DNA from: Shewanella maritima
GTDB lineage: Bacteria > Pseudomonadota > Gammaproteobacteria > Enterobacterales > Shewanellaceae
Direction: 5' to 3'
DNA length: 64,000 nt
Assembly (NCBI RefSeq): GCF_004295345.1
Contig: NZ_CP036200.1
Span: 3,287,501-3,351,500, forward strand
Shown: positions 35,300-44,060 of the stretch, piece after piece
Position numbering within the stretch: position 1 is the first letter of the stretch
Layout: every line of letters starts with the position of its first letter
The notes under the pieces: model-generated
Seen by the model: the letters and a program-made list of their open reading frames with translations, nothing else
Told to the model about the DNA's origin: nothing
Databases searched by the model: none
Made by a program: the position numbers and the translations under genes

Positions 35300-36442
35300 T
35301 TAGGCGTTTTCGGTAACGCCGCTGTAACGGTAGTAGGCGTTACATGCGCCCTCTGAGCTGACCATACAGCTACCCATTGGCGAGTCTGGGGTACAGCCTC
35401 GAGCAAAGACTTTACAGTCTTTTGGCTTGCATAGACCACGGAGAATATCGCCACATTGACAAGCTTTATGATCTTCAATTGGTTCGTGTTGTAAGATGTC
35501 TGCAAACTTGATTTCGGCGTCGCGGTGCTGATATTCATCGCGAAGGCGCAGTGCCGACTCAGGGATTGGCCCAAGGCCGCGCCAGCGGAAGTCTTCGCGC
35601 ACACACAAGTAAGTGTTTACTAACTCTTGCGCCTTAGTATTACCTTCGGGCGTAACTGCACGGGTGTATTGATTGTCTAGCTCGGCTTCGCCTTTGGCGC
35701 GCTGAGTGGTAATACGTAAAATCGACTCCATCACATCCACTGGCTCAAAACCACTTACGACTACTGGTGTGTTGTAGTTATCGACGGCAAAGCGGTAGAT
35801 TTCGCTACCTTGAATAACGCTCACGTGAGATGGGCCAATAAAGGCGTTAACACGCACGGCTGGGTCGGCCATTACTGCGCTAATCGCTGGTGGCACCAAT
35901 ACGTGGTTGATGTGGAAGTAAAGGTTAGTAATCGCTAACTTCTCGGCCTGTTCAAGCAGCACCACAGTCATTGGCGTTGAAGTTTCAAAACCAATGGCAA
36001 AAAACACCACTTTTTTATCTGGGTTATCCTTGGCGATTTGTAGGGTATCGAGCGGGTCATAAATTGGGCGCACGTCGTGACCATTTGCGCGACATTGTGC
36101 CAGAGAGCCTTTTGAGCCTGGTACGCGGATCATATCGCCTAAGGTCACCAAAATAATATCTGGTTGTGAGGCGAGGGTGATGGCGTGATCAATACGCTCT
36201 TTTGGCATGATACACACAGGACAACCTGGGCCGTGGATAAACTCAATATTGTCTGGCAATAGCTGGTTTAGGCCGTACTTCATGATGGTGTGAGTATGAC
36301 CACCACACACTTCCATGATGTTGATTTTCTCAGCAGGATCGCGCTGCTTCACTAACTCCGCCTGCTGCTTAATTTGCTCTGCGAGTCTGGCGATGGTTTC
36401 TGGCTCACGAAAGCCCTGATAAAGTTGTTTTAACTCAAGCAT
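35300..36442 (-). CDS. hypD: Hydrogenase maturation scaffold HypD
   Basis: A 380-residue iron-sulfur protein on which, with HypC, the Fe(CN)2CO group is assembled. CGGHTHTIMKYG (about 46-57) and HGPGCPVC (about 71-78) are the conserved catalytic segments. The [4Fe-4S] ligands lie in the C-terminal part (CQCGDILRGLCKPKDC near 328-343, then GSCMVSSEGAC). It sits between hypC and hypE with three-base and 24-base gaps. Length is close to E. coli HypD (373). Confidence 0.95.
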   Translation of the reverse strand: MLELKQLYQGFREPETIARLAEQIKQQAELVKQRDPAEKINIMEVCGGHTHTIMKYGLNQLLPDNIEFIHGPGCPVCIMPKERIDHAITLASQPDIILVTLGDMIRVPGSKGSLAQCRANGHDVRPIYDPLDTLQIAKDNPDKKVVFFAIGFETSTPMTVVLLEQAEKLAITNLYFHINHVLVPPAISAVMADPAVRVNAFIGPSHVSVIQGSEIYRFAVDNYNTPVVVSGFEPVDVMESILRITTQRAKGEAELDNQYTRAVTPEGNTKAQELVNTYLCVREDFRWRGLGPIPESALRLRDEYQHRDAEIKFADILQHEPIEDHKACQCGDILRGLCKPKDCKVFARGCTPDSPMGSCMVSSEGACNAYYRYSGVTENA

Positions 36443-36445
36443 GGC

Positions 36446-36748
36446 TTAGACCTCGCTTTTTGTATCTAGTGACGCCATAGCCTCTTGTTGTAGCGATTCT
36501 CTTTGTGCTGCGATCTCTGGCTCCATTTTTTGCGCCATTTCGTCATATAGAGCAAGCGTTTCCAGCGCTTCGGCTTTGTCTATTTTGTTCATGGCAAAGC
36601 CGATGTGGATCAATACATAATCATCAATGGCCAGTGGCTCATCAATCAGGTGATAGCTCACTTTGCGCTTAACGCCCATAGTGTCAACGGTAATGCTGGT
36701 TTCTTCTGGATGCAGCTCAACAATTTTTGATGGAATAGATAAACACAT
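36446..36748 (-). CDS. hypC: Hydrogenase chaperone HypC
   Basis: A 100-residue chaperone that carries the iron-ligand unit from HypD to the large subunit. It begins MCLSIPSKI with the essential Cys2. The conserved YVLIHIGFAMNKID segment is at about 44-57. The tail after about residue 75 is acidic and glutamine rich. Only one HypC/HybG-type protein is in the window, in keeping with one hydrogenase here. Confidence 0.94.
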   Translation of the reverse strand: MCLSIPSKIVELHPEETSITVDTMGVKRKVSYHLIDEPLAIDDYVLIHIGFAMNKIDKAEALETLALYDEMAQKMEPEIAAQRESLQQEAMASLDTKSEV

Positions 36749-36758
36749 AGCGGCCTCG

Positions 36759-37520
36759 TTACGCAGTTTCAGCGTTGGCGCTGATGATGTCTTGATGGTT
36801 TTGCTCTAGCCATTGGTTAACAGCTTTTAGGGTTTCAGGCTCTTTAGTCGAAACCTCTAATACCGTCGCATCAGGATTGAGTTTATGGATATGGGCTTTG
36901 GCGTCTGCTACATCAAAGTCAAAGTAAGGCAGCAGGTCGCATTTGCTGATGATCACTAAATCGGCGCGGCGGAACATGACAGGGTACTTTTCAACTTTGT
37001 CATCACCTTCTGGCACTGACAGTAAAACGATATTCTTGTGCGCACCTAAATCATAACTTGCTGGGCAAACTAGGTTTCCGACGTTTTCTACAAAGCAGAT
37101 GTCAGCTTTTTCAAGAGAAACATTGTGCAGGGCATCGTGCACCATAAAGGCATCGAGGTGACATGCTGAGCCTGTTTGAATTTGGAAGGCTTCAATGCCT
37201 TTGGCTTTTAGGCGGTCTGCGTCGCGAGAGGTTTCTAAATCGCCTTCAACAACGGCGTAATTAAGCTTGCAGTGATCAACCAAATGTTCAAGTAAAGTGG
37301 TTTTACCGCTACCAGGGCTACTCATCAAGTTGTAGGCACTGATATTGTGTTTTTGGAAATGCTCGCGGTTGTGATTAGCTTGAACGTCGTTTTTATCGAG
37401 GATCTTGTGGATCACTGATAAGGTTTTCTCGTCATTGAGTTGCGGGTTGCTGCTGATGTCATCGTGATGGTGATGATGTTTGTCAGAGCGTGTAATGGAA
37501 CAGCCACAGTCGGTACACAT
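36759..37520 (-). CDS. hypB: Hydrogenase nickel GTPase HypB
   Basis: A 253-residue GTPase of the SIMIBI class that drives nickel delivery with HypA. The N-terminal CTDCGC (residues 2-7) is the high-affinity nickel site and is followed by a run of five histidines (about 15-19). Walker A is SSPGSGKTT (about 67-75), and the metal/GTPase region includes CHLDAFMVHDAL near 119 and ENVGNLVCPASYDLG near 143-157. It is the first gene of the hyp operon. No sigma-54 element with correct spacing was found in the 247 bp upstream. Confidence 0.95.
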   Translation of the reverse strand: MCTDCGCSITRSDKHHHHHDDISSNPQLNDEKTLSVIHKILDKNDVQANHNREHFQKHNISAYNLMSSPGSGKTTLLEHLVDHCKLNYAVVEGDLETSRDADRLKAKGIEAFQIQTGSACHLDAFMVHDALHNVSLEKADICFVENVGNLVCPASYDLGAHKNIVLLSVPEGDDKVEKYPVMFRRADLVIISKCDLLPYFDFDVADAKAHIHKLNPDATVLEVSTKEPETLKAVNQWLEQNHQDIISANAETA

Positions 37521-37767
37521 ATCGTATTCTATCCTGTCATATAATCCTTACTTGATTGTTATCTAATTAACATCTGAGTTGTTTGATCTAGGTCGGGTTT
37601 TAGCCGTTGTTCTTGAGCTATTGATAAAAGCTTGATGTGAATCAGTTTATGGCTAAAGTTGCGATGGATTCGTTATTTCGTTTTTGCTGAAATAACATTT
37701 AAAATCAGTCGGATAGAGTACTGTAAATTTCGATAATACTGCTGTCTTGTAGTGATAAGTACCTAGC

Positions 37768-38448
37768 TTAATTTTTACAAGGAACGCTAAAGTCAACATG
37801 GTAGTGCTCATCATGGCGCACCCATGAACGCTTTTTTGAGAATGTGATATGTTGCTTTAAGTAATTTGCGTATCGAGTTTTAAAGAGGTGAGGTTGTAAT
37901 TGTGGGTCGAAAATCACCCGCCAAATTTCGATTTCGTTCGCTAGTGCGGCTTTGTGTAAAGATACGATATGAGCAGCCATTGCGTCGTAATCAATCATTA
38001 AACCGTCATATTGATCGTTAGCATCGAATTCAATGTTATAACCTAATTTATTAAAGACGTTTGTGGGTAAATGTACTGAGTTCCCCTTGTTATCGATTAC
38101 CGGGGTCATAAAGTCTACAGATAGGCCATTCCGATGGGTTTTATGTGGTCTGAAACGACCACCGGATTCAAAGCCTGTTTCTGCGTATTTAAATATTTTG
38201 TTCGGTTGCTGCTGATATAAGTGCGCATAGGAGGACACGATTACGTCACGCACTTTTGAATGAACATACGTTCGCCCAGCTAATCTTGCTGCGTAGCTGT
38301 AGGTAACATAGTTGTCGCCTTTAGCTGGAAGCTCAACACCATTTTCTAAGCGTCCATTTGAGGTTGTGCCATAGCAAACACTTTCCTTTGCATTTGCGTT
38401 TACGTTGAAACAAACAATAGACAGCAAGACCAAAAGTGTTCTCGTCAT
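37768..38448 (-). CDS. Penicillin-insensitive murein endopeptidase-like protein (LAS metallopeptidase)
   Basis: A 226-residue protein with a signal peptide (about 1-20, NANA-KE). Zinc ligands of the LAS type are visible: HRNGLSVD (H-x6-D, about 112-119) and HDEHYHVDF (HxH, about 213-221). The pattern ESGGRFRPHKTHRNG resembles MepA (peptidase family M74), which cuts D-Ala-meso-DAP cross-links in the periplasm. E. coli MepA is about 274 residues; this one is shorter. It stands alone between the hyp operon and the chelatase cluster, so its context adds nothing. Confidence 0.7.
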   Translation of the reverse strand: MTRTLLVLLSIVCFNVNANAKESVCYGTTSNGRLENGVELPAKGDNYVTYSYAARLAGRTYVHSKVRDVIVSSYAHLYQQQPNKIFKYAETGFESGGRFRPHKTHRNGLSVDFMTPVIDNKGNSVHLPTNVFNKLGYNIEFDANDQYDGLMIDYDAMAAHIVSLHKAALANEIEIWRVIFDPQLQPHLFKTRYANYLKQHITFSKKRSWVRHDEHYHVDFSVPCKN

Positions 38449-38608
38449 AAAGTAATAATCCTTTTACTTGATAGAGCAAATCGCTTTAACTTCAAGCAAC
38501 AAAATGTAGCAAAGAGTAGATATATTAGTAAGTTAATAATGGTTTACGTTGCATCAAACTTGCCATAAATCGCGCCGATAAGTTATTTGCCGCGCCATTT
38601 AAGTAGGT

Positions 38609-38680
38609 CTTTGCCGCAGGGATGCGGCGGTGAAGCCATCAGGGATGATTTAACTGCGTCCTGCGCAGATGGTCGGCAAA
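38609..38680. repeat. Second intergenic repeat family, copy A
   Basis: GCCGCAGGGATGCGGC forms a hairpin, followed by CAGGGATGATTTAACTGCG and TCCTGCGCAG. The same arrangement (hairpin around CAGGGATG, then GGGATGATT, then CGTCTTGCGCA) occurs at 54985-55070. The rest of the 390-bp gap 38449-38838 has only the terminator at 38741. Confidence 0.55.
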
Positions 38681-38740
38681 TGGGCTGTGCCAGAATCCTA
38701 AACCAGATAACAGCTATTATTTAAGGCTTGTCTAGCGATT

Positions 38741-38775
38741 AAAAAGCCCCAATACACGAGTGTATTGGGGCTTTA
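38741..38775 (-). terminator. Intrinsic terminator of chelatase operon
   Basis: AAAGCCCCAATACAC and GTGTATTGGGGCTTT form a 15-bp perfect stem. On the minus strand it is followed by TTTTT, so it ends the cobN-like transcript. It could also work in the other direction. Confidence 0.85.
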
Positions 38776-38838
38776 ACTTTGCTGATTTAGCTAAACCTAG
38801 CTAGATCAAAGTCTGTCCTATTTAAGCAAAAGTTCGAT

Positions 38839-41800
38839 CTATTTCAGTAATTTACGGGCACTTTGTGCATGACTAATAAAGCCCAGAGCGAATACTAATA
38901 GCATGAGGTAAGCCAGTTTGTAGTCAGCCTCAACAGGCTCTGCTTTCGCTTGCTCTTCAAGCTTTTGACCACTTACTTGCTCCATTTGTGGCTGAGCAGC
39001 TTGTGCGTTGGCTGGTGGTTGTAGCGCCTGTGCTAAAGCTTGAGACAGCGGCATTAAACCAAACCCTGCGGCTGTGGTATCCATATACTCATTGAACTTT
39101 TCGTTGTTGGTGGCAACGTCAAACTCAGTGGCCAGCTCAGTGTAGGTTTCGACCATTTTCTTAATCGTCGCTTCATCTGCCTGCCAGTAACCTTTGCGCA
39201 CGGCTTCCAGCATACGTTCAAGAATTTGCGCCAGTGATTCCGCGTTGTGCTCTTCAAAGAACTCACGCATATCCATGTCGTATTTATCTTCAACATAAAC
39301 TTCGAAGAACTCTTGCCATTGATCGTCGCGAATCGCCTCTGGCGTCATCACTTCCCAGCCCCACATATTGTTCATGCGATCTAGAATGGCTGTCGCGCCT
39401 GCATAACCTGAGTCTTGCATCGCTTTAATCCAACGAGGGTGGAAGTAGCGGCTACGCATTTCGTGGTTAACAAATTCTTCCAGCGTTTGGGTTTTAAGCT
39501 TGTCTTTTTTACGCAAGTTTGACACGTACATTTCAGGTGTTTTGCCATCTAGGTTACGCACCGCAAGGCCAATACCGCCAAAGTACTGGAATGGGTCGTC
39601 ATTGGTCATTAACGCATACAGGTTGGTTGAGCGCGAAAAGATAACCCCTTCGGTGCCTGATAACACCTTGCCATACAAGGTTTGCCCTTCGCCAAAGGTG
39701 TCAGCAACATGCTCACTCCAGCGTTTCTCGTCATGACCATAGGCGTAACCCATACGTTTTAAGTACAAGTTTGCTAGCTTGTCGTCGGTCTCCCAGGTAT
39801 CTGACGCCAGTGAAGTATCAGCTAGGCCAGTACCATAGTTGCCGGTCTCGTTGGAGAAGATACGAATAGACGACAGATAATCTGCATCTTCTTCGCTCTT
39901 ACCACTGTCTAGCAGCTCTTGCTTTAAGGCGTTAGCGTTACGGAATACGAAGTTATTTTCTTCCTTCATTTTGGCGACTTTATCAATCGCTTTTGCTAGC
40001 CATAACATCACGTTAGGGAAGGCATCACGGTACAGACCCGTCGCTGAAATCACCACATCAATACGTGGGCGTTTTAGCTCGCTGTATTCGATTATTTCGG
40101 TATCAGTGATATTGCCTTGCTCGTCCCACACAGGTTTTAAGCCCAGCGCGTGCAGAATTTGCGCCTCCAGTGCGCCTTGATGACGCATGGTTTCCAAAGA
40201 CCATAACGAGAAGGCTAGCTTTTGCGGGTACTTACCATGCTTAGCAACATAAGCATCAATGGTTTGATTCATCAGTTCTACACCTGCATCGTAAGCCTCT
40301 TTTGAAGGGACTTTTGCTGGGTTAAAACCAATTAAGTTTCTACCAGTAGGCGCTGCTTGCGGGTTACGGATTGGGTCGCCGCCATAGCTAATTGGAATGT
40401 AAGTCGCATCAAGCGCGAGCAATAAGTTTTCAAGCTCGGCAATGTTTTGGAAGTTGTGCCAATACTCGGTTGCTTGCGCTAAATCTGCCGCCAGTTGCAC
40501 ATTCACGCCGGTGATTTTCTCAGGAGTGTTAATGTGAGCTTTGAGTAGTTGAAAACCTTCAAGGGCTTGCAGGTTACGCACGTTGCGTTCATCAAATTGC
40601 TCGGCTTCTGGCAAGCTTAAGTTGTGTTTTTGCTCATACTCAGCTGCGCGCTTTGTGAACTTGCTACCGAGCATTTGCAGCATGGTTGAGTACAGGTGAT
40701 CTTCAACGGGGAGTTCACCATAAGTATGCACGCCAAGAGGCTGTGCTAGTTGCGCTAGGTTATTAAGGTGATCTTGAATTTTCACCACACTGACATCAAA
40801 GTTGGCCTCAACATCGGCTTTCTCAAGACTTAGGTCTTTGAGCATGTTGAGCTTTTCTGCCATGCGGATGATTTCGTTTTTAGTGTTGAGCTGAGTTTGC
40901 CCCTCTGACAGCACCATGTAGTTGTTGATTTTCTCAGACAGCTCCGCCACTTCGGTATACAGGCCTGCTTTGGCAAAACCTGGAGTTAAGTGGCTGAGCA
41001 AAGTTGCGCGGCCGCGGCGTTTTGCCTGCATGCCTTCACCGACATTATCAATAATGTATGGGTAAAACACTGGCAGGTTGCCAATAGCCAGGCTTGGCGC
41101 ATCGTACACAGAAAGCCCACGCTCTTTACCGCTTAACCACTCCTGACTGCCGTGGGTACCAAGGTGAATATAAGCATCAGTACCAAATACTTCGCGGGCA
41201 TATAAATAGATTGCAAGATAACTGTGGTTAATGGCCTGCTTAGTATCGTGATACAGGTTAGCGTGCTCTTGTTCATCTTCGCCGCGCACACCTTGTGGCA
41301 TAACAATCATATTGCCTAGTTTCATTCGCGGGATCACAAAGGCTTTTACTTGCTCACCATCGATCGAAGCATCGCGTAACATGCCACTGTCTTGTGGCTT
41401 ACCCCAGCGATCGATGATCGGTTGGCGTACGTTTTCTGGCAGTTGATCAAACCAGTTTAAGTAAGTGCTGAGCGGTAAATATTCAGCTAAATCTTGACTG
41501 ATTAAACCTTCGGCATCTTCACCTCGATAATAAGGTCTAAGTAGCTTACCCGCCGATTCTATAAGCCATTTGTTTGATTTTACATCTATGCTGTAGCCCT
41601 TGCTGTGCATAGCTTGAGCAATGTTTTCTATTGATGACGGGACATCTAAAAACGCTGCGCCAATATTCTTTTCACCCGGTGGGTAATTCCAGATGAAAGT
41701 TGCGACTTTTTTGTCCTGTGGTTTGATGTGACCAAGGCGAGCATGATTGAAGGCGCGATCGACTAGAGCGTCTAATTGGTAATCGATCACGGTTTTTACA

Positions 41801-42834
41801 CCATCGTTATTGGCGGCAATGATCGTAGGATCGGTGCTACCTGTATCTTCTGGCATCACCAAGAAAAACGGTGTTAACGATGGAGAAACACCCGCGTTGT
41901 CGTCTTCAAACTCTTGCTGCGATCCTTCGGTGTAGTTAAGGGCATGCAATACTGGCACACCGAGTTTTTCAAACTCCTGACGGCGCTTAGCAGCATAATG
42001 CAGTGAACGGTAGTTAATGAGTAAATCAACTCTGGAGATGGTTTCGCCCTCAACCTCGGTTGATAGTAAGTCAGTGTAATTTAGGTCTTTGTCTTCACCT
42101 TCAAAGAAGAAACCAAAGGCTTTAGCGCCTTTTGCTTCAAGGCGTTTAAGCAGCTCATCAACAATTTGTGCTTGTTCATAGTCAACAATGCTGCGATGAA
42201 TACCTACTGCGATTACAACTTGATCCGTTTTGGGTGCTAGGTAATCAAAAAATGCCTGCTCATCGTCAGTGACTAAACCTTTGAAACCATAGTGGTATAA
42301 ACCAATGTTAGGCACTTTAACTGGCTCGTCGGCCGCTTTACTGCTGAGTTTAAACTGGGCTCTGGCAAGGTAATCCATCATATTGCGGTAGTTTAGGCTG
42401 CCACCGTTTTTGTAGTATGTGGCTACTTGCGCGCTGATTTTGGCATCAACGCCTTGGTTCATGGTTTTGTTAGCCAAATCGCCCAGTGAAATGCTCGCCA
42501 CTCTATGCTTGTCGGCTATCGGCTCATATTTGGCAAACATGTACTTTGATAGCGCAGGGTTGATGCCATCTAACATGACCAAATCTGCCTTGGCCCAAGC
42601 GGCTTCAACTTCTTCGTCAGATTTGTTTTTAAGGGAGTAGACTTCAAGCTCAAAAGGCTGGCCTTGTGCCACTTTAGTGAGTAAATCGCCTTTAGGTTTC
42701 GATGCGTGGGATGACATCATTAGTAAGACTTTGGGCTTGTCGCTAGCAGTTGGGTTACCGCTAGCCTGTGCTGGCACAACAAGTGCCAACTGGCTTGCGA
42801 GCAGGACAAGCAATGCAAATGCATATTTCAACAT
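38839..42834 (-). CDS. CobN-like chelatase, exported; HmuS-like
   Basis: A 1331-residue protein of the CobN/magnesium-chelatase large-subunit family. Unlike cytosolic CobN it has a signal peptide (about 1-24) and a C-terminal membrane segment (about 1306-1324), so the body should be periplasmic. Family stretches include HLGTHGSQEWLSGKERGLS near 558-576 and FSRSTNLYALMTNDDPFQYFGG near 1070-1091. It follows DUF2149 and MotA/TolQ/ExbB genes and is divergent from a TonB receptor. This set mirrors the hmuRSUV heme genes of Bacteroidetes, where HmuS is thought to remove iron from heme. I infer tetrapyrrole processing rather than cobalamin synthesis, since no cob genes are nearby. Confidence 0.8.
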   Translation of the reverse strand: MLKYAFALLVLLASQLALVVPAQASGNPTASDKPKVLLMMSSHASKPKGDLLTKVAQGQPFELEVYSLKNKSDEEVEAAWAKADLVMLDGINPALSKYMFAKYEPIADKHRVASISLGDLANKTMNQGVDAKISAQVATYYKNGGSLNYRNMMDYLARAQFKLSSKAADEPVKVPNIGLYHYGFKGLVTDDEQAFFDYLAPKTDQVVIAVGIHRSIVDYEQAQIVDELLKRLEAKGAKAFGFFFEGEDKDLNYTDLLSTEVEGETISRVDLLINYRSLHYAAKRRQEFEKLGVPVLHALNYTEGSQQEFEDDNAGVSPSLTPFFLVMPEDTGSTDPTIIAANNDGVKTVIDYQLDALVDRAFNHARLGHIKPQDKKVATFIWNYPPGEKNIGAAFLDVPSSIENIAQAMHSKGYSIDVKSNKWLIESAGKLLRPYYRGEDAEGLISQDLAEYLPLSTYLNWFDQLPENVRQPIIDRWGKPQDSGMLRDASIDGEQVKAFVIPRMKLGNMIVMPQGVRGEDEQEHANLYHDTKQAINHSYLAIYLYAREVFGTDAYIHLGTHGSQEWLSGKERGLSVYDAPSLAIGNLPVFYPYIIDNVGEGMQAKRRGRATLLSHLTPGFAKAGLYTEVAELSEKINNYMVLSEGQTQLNTKNEIIRMAEKLNMLKDLSLEKADVEANFDVSVVKIQDHLNNLAQLAQPLGVHTYGELPVEDHLYSTMLQMLGSKFTKRAAEYEQKHNLSLPEAEQFDERNVRNLQALEGFQLLKAHINTPEKITGVNVQLAADLAQATEYWHNFQNIAELENLLLALDATYIPISYGGDPIRNPQAAPTGRNLIGFNPAKVPSKEAYDAGVELMNQTIDAYVAKHGKYPQKLAFSLWSLETMRHQGALEAQILHALGLKPVWDEQGNITDTEIIEYSELKRPRIDVVISATGLYRDAFPNVMLWLAKAIDKVAKMKEENNFVFRNANALKQELLDSGKSEEDADYLSSIRIFSNETGNYGTGLADTSLASDTWETDDKLANLYLKRMGYAYGHDEKRWSEHVADTFGEGQTLYGKVLSGTEGVIFSRSTNLYALMTNDDPFQYFGGIGLAVRNLDGKTPEMYVSNLRKKDKLKTQTLEEFVNHEMRSRYFHPRWIKAMQDSGYAGATAILDRMNNMWGWEVMTPEAIRDDQWQEFFEVYVEDKYDMDMREFFEEHNAESLAQILERMLEAVRKGYWQADEATIKKMVETYTELATEFDVATNNEKFNEYMDTTAAGFGLMPLSQALAQALQPPANAQAAQPQMEQVSGQKLEEQAKAEPVEADYKLAYLMLLVFALGFISHAQSARKLLK

Positions 42835-42846
42835 GATTGGTTTCGC

Positions 42847-43227
42847 TTATTTTAATTGTTGTGACTGAGGTTGCGGCTGTGGTTGTTGTTGGGTTGCAGA
42901 TTGTGCGTTAGTTTCACCACCGCCTTCTGGTACGTATACAAAACTGCCATCCGCCATCTTGTAGGCAACACCTGCACGCATACCTTCGCCAGACCCAATG
43001 TCACCAGTGGACTTGTACTGCTTAATTTCTTTGCCTTCTTTAACAATCACTTCCATGTTTGGCTTGCCGGCATTTTTCACCACGGTGACATCATCGGCTG
43101 AAAACACGCTAAGTGGGTTTTGCGCCAGAGCAATGAGCAAGGCGGCAATGATCACCAAAAACACATCCACAAGATTCACCGCACTGACGATTGGGTTTAG
43201 CTCTTCATCTTCATCTAAAAAGCGCAT
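42847..43227 (-). CDS. DUF2149 membrane protein, HmuV-like
   Basis: A 126-residue protein with one membrane segment (about 20-40, VDVFLVIIAALLIAL). The N-terminal FLDEDEELNPIVSAVNLVD is typical of the DUF2149 family and resembles the start of ExbD/TolR proteins, where an aspartate sits at the membrane edge. The tail is a Gln/Pro repeat (QQPQPQPQSQQ). It lies between the MotA/TolQ/ExbB gene and the chelatase with 2- and 12-base gaps. It probably pairs with the upstream protein as a proton-driven energiser. Confidence 0.8.
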   Translation of the reverse strand: MRFLDEDEELNPIVSAVNLVDVFLVIIAALLIALAQNPLSVFSADDVTVVKNAGKPNMEVIVKEGKEIKQYKSTGDIGSGEGMRAGVAYKMADGSFVYVPEGGGETNAQSATQQQPQPQPQSQQLK

Positions 43228-43229
43228 GA

Positions 43230-43766
43230 CTATTGACCTTTCAGTTTGCGGATATTGATTAACTCGTTAGCACACCAGCGCTTTTTCACTGATGCTGGCC
43301 AAAAGGTGATAGAAGAAATCACCAGGCCCCAAATTACCGCAGCAAAGGCGATGATCAGGTTTTCACTAATCCCTTGAATGTTGCCATCGGCAAGGGCTTG
43401 CAGAGCTGGGCCCATCGGGATCATGGTGGCGATAAGTCCAAGCATTGGGGCGATACGGGTAACTACGCGTAAGTTCTCTAGCTCTTTCAGTGCCACGACT
43501 TCAAGCTCATCTTCGCTGGCATTGGGATTCGCAACAAAGTAATTATGGATTGGGTAACCCGGCTGGGCGCTAGCATTGTTCACATCAGCTGCTGCGATTT
43601 GTTTGGTGTAGGCAAGACGCGCTTTTTTGCGCAGCAGATACTGCGAGCTAAAGCGGCCAAACATAAACAACGCGTATACGACAAGGGCGCAAATAATAAC
43701 GATAACAGGTGCCATCAGCAGCTCAGCTGCTTCAGCCATAGTGATTTCTAATAGTTGTATGCTCAC
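43230..43766 (-). CDS. MotA/TolQ/ExbB-family proton channel protein
   Basis: A 178-residue inner-membrane protein with three membrane segments. The last two flank the family's conserved glycine/proline region (RIAPMLGLIATMIPMGPALQALADGN, about 100-125). I start at GTG 43766 because AGGAAG is eight bases upstream; an ATG 14 codons earlier reads through that site. It is the first gene of the DUF2149-chelatase operon and would use the proton gradient to power transport or the periplasmic chelatase. HmuU of Bacteroidetes is the closest type by context. Confidence 0.82.
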   Translation of the reverse strand: MSIQLLEITMAEAAELLMAPVIVIICALVVYALFMFGRFSSQYLLRKKARLAYTKQIAAADVNNASAQPGYPIHNYFVANPNASEDELEVVALKELENLRVVTRIAPMLGLIATMIPMGPALQALADGNIQGISENLIIAFAAVIWGLVISSITFWPASVKKRWCANELINIRKLKGQ

Positions 43767-43825
43767 GAAAAATACTTCCTCAGGAAAAAAGACTCGCGGA
43801 TCATACATTGAATAATTTGGTTAAT

Positions 43826-43844
43826 GCAAATGATATTAATTCTT
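43826..43844. promoter_or_regulatory. Fur-like box
   Basis: GCAAATGATATTAATTCTT matches the 19-bp Fur consensus GATAATGATAATCATTATC at 13 positions, with the AATGATA core intact. It lies between the divergent chelatase operon and TonB receptor, just upstream of the promoter at 43852-43880, and could control both. Confidence 0.5.
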
Positions 43845-43851
43845 ATTTGTG

Positions 43852-43880
43852 TTTACAGGGTTGTTTGGAGTGTGTAATCT
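43852..43880 (+). promoter_or_regulatory. Sigma-70 promoter of receptor leader
   Basis: TTTACA, 17 bases, TAATCT. The predicted start near 43887 opens a leader of about 175 bases before the receptor ATG, including a terminator hairpin at 43986. Confidence 0.5.
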
Positions 43881-43886
43881 AAAAAA

Positions 43887-44017
43887 GCAATCTAGCTAAT
43901 CGAGTTGTTAACAATGTGATCGTAGAAGTTAAAGCGTTCACTCACTCGATGAAGAACTTTAACTAGCTAGGAAAAATTTTTATGGCTCGAGAGCAATGCT
44001 CTCGAGTTTTGCTTTTT
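43887..44017 (+). ncRNA. Structured leader or small RNA ending in an intrinsic terminator
   Basis: CTAGCTA (43892-43898) can pair with TAGCTAG (43964-43970), enclosing AGTTAAAG/CTTTAACT (43927-43934 and 43957-43964). A 9-bp perfect hairpin CTCGAGAGC-AAT-GCTCTCGAG (43986-44006) follows and runs into TTTTGCTTTTT. The whole lies between a promoter and the receptor ATG at 44061, so it is either an attenuating leader or a free small RNA. No cobalamin riboswitch motifs were seen. Confidence 0.55.
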
Positions 44018-44060
44018 AAAAATCAGTTAAAAATAAAAACGTTAATTAGGGATTGAAAAC

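Noticed and set aside
38839..42834. CobN of the aerobic cobalamin pathway
   Set aside because: It has a signal peptide and membrane tail, and no cobS, cobT or other cob genes are close.
43860..44060. Cobalamin riboswitch before the TonB receptor
   Set aside because: I could not find the conserved B12-box type sequence; the stems seen do not match that fold.
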